Under the pieces are notes generated by a model. It did no database searches and had not been told where the DNA came from. It saw only the letters and a program-made list of their open reading frames with translations. Source: RGIG3102 sp964525015 (GTDB taxonomy: Bacteria; Bacillota; Clostridia; Oscillospirales; Ruminococcaceae). Taken from it: a stretch of 64,000 bases of DNA. Numbering within the stretch: position 1 is the first letter of the stretch; each line of letters starts with the position of its first letter. The stretch lies in assembly GCA_964525015.1 (NCBI GenBank), contig CAZGFY010000008.1:6890-70889 (forward strand). Direction: 5' to 3'. The position numbers and the translations under genes are program-made. This document shows positions 60,636-64,000 of this stretch, piece by piece.

Positions 60636-63600
60636 TTAAGCGTTTGCATCTTCAACTTCTTCTTCTTTTTTTCTTGAGAAGTAAGCAACACCTACTTGAA
60701 CTAGAGCAATAATTGCTGTAATTAGAGTGTATCTATCAACTAATATCATTGGTAATGACATATCTTCTGTTAGAATAAATAGCACGATTGTTGCAACCAT
60801 TGGAACGATGCTTAGTATTTTCATTAAACGTTTACGTTTTGTAACTGTTTCTTCTTCATCATCGTATTCTTCTTTCTTTTTCATTAGTGATAGAATTAAT
60901 GCAACACTAATTAATGAAGTTAGAATAGTTAAAATTAAGTTTACTAGAGCCCAAGCGCCTGCGTCTGCAAATGGTACAGTTGCATCTTCAATTGTTGTAT
61001 CTTCGCCTTCGCCTTCACCTTCAGTTTCACCTGGTCCTGGTGCAAGTGGTTGCTCTGGGTCTGGGATATCAACTGGTGGTATTACCGGTGGCACTACTAT
61101 CGGAGCTGCTGCTGTAATAGTTAGTGAGCCATGAACTGGAGTTGCGTTATAGTTTGTATCAGTTGAAGAGATGTTAACATTTAATGAGTATGTTCCAACT
61201 GCTTCACCTGGTTGACGAACTATATCATGAGAAATTGTTTCGCCATTTAATGTTCCATCAACTGTTGTTGTGAATGCTGGGTCTGCTGTTCCTGCAACTT
61301 TTGTGTAACCACCATTAACTGTTACTGTTACTGGCTTTGGTGTTACTTGTGCGTATAGATTTGCTTCACCTGTTAGTGCATCAACCCCAACTAAAACATC
61401 TGTAAATCCTTCTACTTGCATTAATACTGCAACGTATGTTGAATCTGAAACATTTCTTAATGTTGGCATTGTATTACTTCCATTAGCAAAATCAAAGTTT
61501 CCAGTTTTGCTTGTGAAATATGTGTATAAAATTTTCTCTTCTGAAATATCAATTTCAATTTCTTCGCCCATTTCATTTATATAAACGAATTTTGGAGTTA
61601 GTGAAGTTAGTGCGTTATGAGTTTGTGCATCATAAACTTCATTATATGCAATTGCATCTAAACGAGCTAAATCATTTTCAACAACAGCCATTCCATCTTC
61701 GTTTTCAACTTTTGATGGTACATAATTGATATTATAGTTTCCATTTTGTGCTTTTTGTGGTGCTTTATCAACTTTAACAATTGAATATGAGCCAACTTTT
61801 AGCGTTAATGGGCTTTGAGTATTGATATCATCTTGAGTGTATTCTAATTCAAATACATCTTTAATTTCTGCTTTTAAATCTTCAAAATCGTATTCGCTTA
61901 TGTATTTAAAGTGTTTATCTGCAACTGTGTAGTTAAATACTGTTGGAACTGGTGCTCCAAACATAACGTCTGCTGGTGTTTCAACCTTAACTTTAAGTGT
62001 TGCTGGATAAAGAGTCATTTCACCTGGAGTAGTGTTATCTACAACAAATTCATAGTTTGTAGCTGTTAAATCTGATGTTAGAGTTTTAACTAAGATTGGG
62101 TAAACGATTAGATTTCCATTTACATCATTAACATTTCTAAATAAAGGTTTTTCTGAATCATAATCTGTTGATAATCCAATTGTTTCTTCTCCATCAACAA
62201 CATTTTCAAATACTTCCCCAATTAGTATACCAGTTTTATCACTAGCATCTTTTTGTGTGTTGTAGCTGTATGTAAAGTCTGTTGGAGTAATTGTACCAAA
62301 CTCAATTGGAGTATGGTCGTTTGGAGTTAAAGTTACAAGTCTTTTTTCAACTGTTAAAGTTGTTGTTGTAGAAATTTCCTCACTAAATAGCGTTGAACCT
62401 GCAACGATTCTAACTTCTAAGCTTCCTGCATTTGTAATGCTTGTTCCTTCTCCAACGTTTACTTCAACTATTTTCATATCATCTTGAGTGAAATCTGCAT
62501 AACTGCCATCAGGCATTTTAACTTGAACTTTAATATTGCTTTCTTCTAATGATAGAGCTGTTCCATCATAAGTTTTTGTTAAATCATCAGCATCAATAAT
62601 TGATACAACAACATCTTCACTTGTGTATCCATTGATTACTAATGTATTATTGTTAACCGTAACGTTATAGTTAGGGTTTAAATCATCGTATGAAGCTGTG
62701 ATTTTATTTGTGTATGTGCCTGGTGTTGTTGGGATAGTTGCATCTGCATATTTTGCAACAACATTTAAATCATCTCCTAAAACCACACTGTTTTTATAGC
62801 TATCTGAAACTGTAAATATTGGTGTTTCTAGGTAGTCAACTGTTGTGTTATTAACATTAACTACTACATCAACTGGAGTAATTAATGCTTTAATTTTAAC
62901 AACATTTGATTCTAAATAATTTTCTTTAATTGCTTTAACATAGATTACTGCTTCATCTTCACCATCTGTATCAACAACATTCTTAACTGTTGGCATAACA
63001 AATCCATCAGCGATTGATTTGTATTCACCATTGATAGTTGTGCTGTAAACTAATGTGTAATCTGCAACATCAGATGGAGTTACTTCTTTGTTTGTAACTG
63101 TTACTGAAGTAGCATCTAATACATCATGTGATGCACCATCATACTCACCTATATAACCGTTAGCTCCTAAAGAAAGTTGTGCTGATAAATCATCAACATA
63201 GAAAACATTTAATCTATCATCTTTAACAACTGATGATGGGATATTATCTTGTCTTGGCTGACTGTTTACAGAATATTCTGAAAGAGTATATCCTACAAAA
63301 TCTTTATCAACATCAGCAGGGTTAACTGTAATGTTATTGTTTGTGTTTAATTGGTATTCGCCTTCAACATCTAGTTTTGTTTCAACTTCTACATTCTTAA
63401 TATAATAGTGAACATCATAAGTAGGTGTATGCCACTCTTCTGTATTAATTACCCAGTTAGCAGTAAATTCAAGTTCGCCTGTTGTTCCTGTTGGAACTGT
63501 AACTGTTACATCTTTATCTGCACTTAGTGAGCCTGTCCATCCTGCAAAAGTATAACCATATCTTGTTGGGTTAACTAATGTGAATGTATCTTCAACTGTG

Positions 63601-64000
63601 TAAGTAGTTTTTGGGTTTGTGTGAACTGCTGGAGCATCAACGCTATCATTTAGATTATAAGTGATATCGTATGAAATTGCTACTCTTGACCAAGTACCTT
63701 CTAATGTAATACTAGCTGTTACTTCTTCTGTAAATGTGTATGCTGTTGTGTTTAATGTCCAACCACTGAATGTGTAAACATATCCGTTTTCTGTTACTTC
63801 TGCTGGGAAGTTTGGATTTGTTGCTGTTTCGCCGTGTGTTACTGTTTGTGCATCTTCACTTGCATATCCAGTTGGAGCTATTCCGTTTACATCAAAGCTT
63901 ACTGTGTATTCATCTAATACTCTTGACCAAGTACCTTCTAATGTGATACTAGCTGTTACTTCTTCTGTAAATGTGTATGCTGTTGTGTTTAATGTCCAAC
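60636..64000 (-). CDS. large surface protein with InlB-type repeats, MBG/YDG-like domains and a three-helix C-terminal membrane region (5' part missing)
   Basis: An open frame of 1120 codons that runs off the right edge with no stop between 60636 and 64000; an internal ATG at 62996 is not the start. From the N-terminal side are InlB B-repeat-like units (about 63400-64000, with FSGWTLNTTAYTFTEEV and FAGWTGSLSADKDVTVTV), then YDG/MBG-like modules (LTKTYDGTALSL near 62570; VTVNGGYTKVAGTADPAF near 61300). A Pro/Gly/Glu-rich linker (about 61000-61110) and a first membrane helix WALVNLILTILTSLISVALI follow. Two more hydrophobic segments end in SRKKEEEVEDANA. No LPXTG sorting motif is seen. Probably a surface adhesin; the ligand is unknown. 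Confidence 0.85.
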   Translation of the reverse strand, partial: WTLNTTAYTFTEEVTASITLEGTWSRVLDEYTVSFDVNGIAPTGYASEDAQTVTHGETATNPNFPAEVTENGYVYTFSGWTLNTTAYTFTEEVTASITLEGTWSRVAISYDITYNLNDSVDAPAVHTNPKTTYTVEDTFTLVNPTRYGYTFAGWTGSLSADKDVTVTVPTGTTGELEFTANWVINTEEWHTPTYDVHYYIKNVEVETKLDVEGEYQLNTNNNITVNPADVDKDFVGYTLSEYSVNSQPRQDNIPSSVVKDDRLNVFYVDDLSAQLSLGANGYIGEYDGASHDVLDATSVTVTNKEVTPSDVADYTLVYSTTINGEYKSIADGFVMPTVKNVVDTDGEDEAVIYVKAIKENYLESNVVKIKALITPVDVVVNVNNTTVDYLETPIFTVSDSYKNSVVLGDDLNVVAKYADATIPTTPGTYTNKITASYDDLNPNYNVTVNNNTLVINGYTSEDVVVSIIDADDLTKTYDGTALSLEESNIKVQVKMPDGSYADFTQDDMKIVEVNVGEGTSITNAGSLEVRIVAGSTLFSEEISTTTTLTVEKRLVTLTPNDHTPIEFGTITPTDFTYSYNTQKDASDKTGILIGEVFENVVDGEETIGLSTDYDSEKPLFRNVNDVNGNLIVYPILVKTLTSDLTATNYEFVVDNTTPGEMTLYPATLKVKVETPADVMFGAPVPTVFNYTVADKHFKYISEYDFEDLKAEIKDVFELEYTQDDINTQSPLTLKVGSYSIVKVDKAPQKAQNGNYNINYVPSKVENEDGMAVVENDLARLDAIAYNEVYDAQTHNALTSLTPKFVYINEMGEEIEIDISEEKILYTYFTSKTGNFDFANGSNTMPTLRNVSDSTYVAVLMQVEGFTDVLVGVDALTGEANLYAQVTPKPVTVTVNGGYTKVAGTADPAFTTTVDGTLNGETISHDIVRQPGEAVGTYSLNVNISSTDTNYNATPVHGSLTITAAAPIVVPPVIPPVDIPDPEQPLAPGPGETEGEGEGEDTTIEDATVPFADAGAWALVNLILTILTSLISVALILSLMKKKEEYDDEEETVTKRKRLMKILSIVPMVATIVLFILTEDMSLPMILVDRYTLITAIIALVQVGVAYFSRKKEEEVEDANA
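63680..64000 (-). repeat. near-identical tandem repeat, 237-base period, in the surface-protein gene
   Basis: The codons for WTLNTTAYTFTEEVTASI and the following TLEGTWSRV occur starting at 63998 and again at 63761 on the minus strand, 237 bases (79 codons) apart. Over 81 bases I see one difference (ATC against ATT). The repeat continues past the window edge, so the copy number is unknown. Confidence 0.85.

Noticed and set aside
1..64000. CRISPR arrays, tRNA or rRNA genes, insertion sequences, prophage
   Set aside because: No regularly spaced direct repeats, no tRNA cloverleaf signature, no transposase or integrase reading frame was recognised. The only tandem repeat is coding, at the right edge.

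Overview
This is an AT-rich window from a spore-forming member of the Clostridia (Bacillota). The evidence is a complete spoIIIAA-AH operon and yunB, low-GC Gram-positive operon orders (xseA-xseB-ispA-dxs-tlyA-nadK-argR-recN; hprK-php-murB-rapZ-whiA-dnaE-pfkA), a tyrosyl T-box leader, GatCAB, a four-cysteine (Fe-S type) PurF, and consensus sigma-A promoters with 17-base spacers. A run of exactly 100 N at 2163-2262 shows that the sequence is a scaffold, probably a draft or metagenome assembly. The species cannot be named from this window. Most genes lie on the minus strand; the exceptions are capA, glnA-ANTAR-pyrG plus a small membrane protein, and one glycosyltransferase.

Layout. 1-2162: partial queA, and a CapA-like membrane-anchored metallophosphatase. 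2263-9946: a nitrogen-assimilation block with type III glutamine synthetase, a PP-loop sugar-amidotransferase homologue and, divergently, type I glutamine synthetase, an ANTAR RNA-binding regulator and CTP synthase. 10002-12407: lepB-rbgA-rnhB-yraN. 12789-18270: clpX, clpP, tig, a phosphoesterase and T-box-controlled tyrS. 18602-28917: recN, argR, nadK, tlyA, dxs, a DUF212 gene, ispA, xseB, xseA, a TsaD paralogue, nusB and yqhY. 29067-33615: spoIIIAH back to spoIIIAA. 33715-36992: a metallopeptidase and a SGNH/MBOAT polysaccharide-acylation pair. 37065-43829: purB, purF, purC, a methyltransferase and adenine deaminase. 43915-49817: gatB, gatA, gatC, ligA and yunB. 50145-59035: pfkA, dnaE, whiA, rapZ, murB, a PHP phosphoesterase and hprK. 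59266-60441: a family 4 glycosyltransferase. 60636-64000: the C-terminal part of a large repeat-bearing surface protein that runs off the right edge.

The most interesting part is the 395-base divergent region between the amidotransferase homologue and glnA (5647-6040). Each side has a consensus sigma-A promoter. Each predicted transcript begins, within a few bases of its 5' end, with a hairpin carrying a hexaloop AAAGGU or AAAGGC (A at position 1, G at position 4, as in known ANTAR targets). Each hairpin is mutually exclusive with an intrinsic terminator just downstream. The second gene of the glnA operon encodes an ANTAR protein whose receiver domain has Asn where the phospho-acceptor Asp should be. 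Together these suggest an antitermination circuit that controls glutamine synthesis and glutamine use in both directions and feeds back on its own regulator. The reading is inferred from sequence; the second hairpin that ANTAR dimers normally need was not clearly found.

Coding starts were often moved inward from the longest possible reading frame. This genome favours AAAGGA-type ribosome sites 10-13 bases before the start, and these frequently contain or overlap an in-frame upstream ATG, GTG or TTG.
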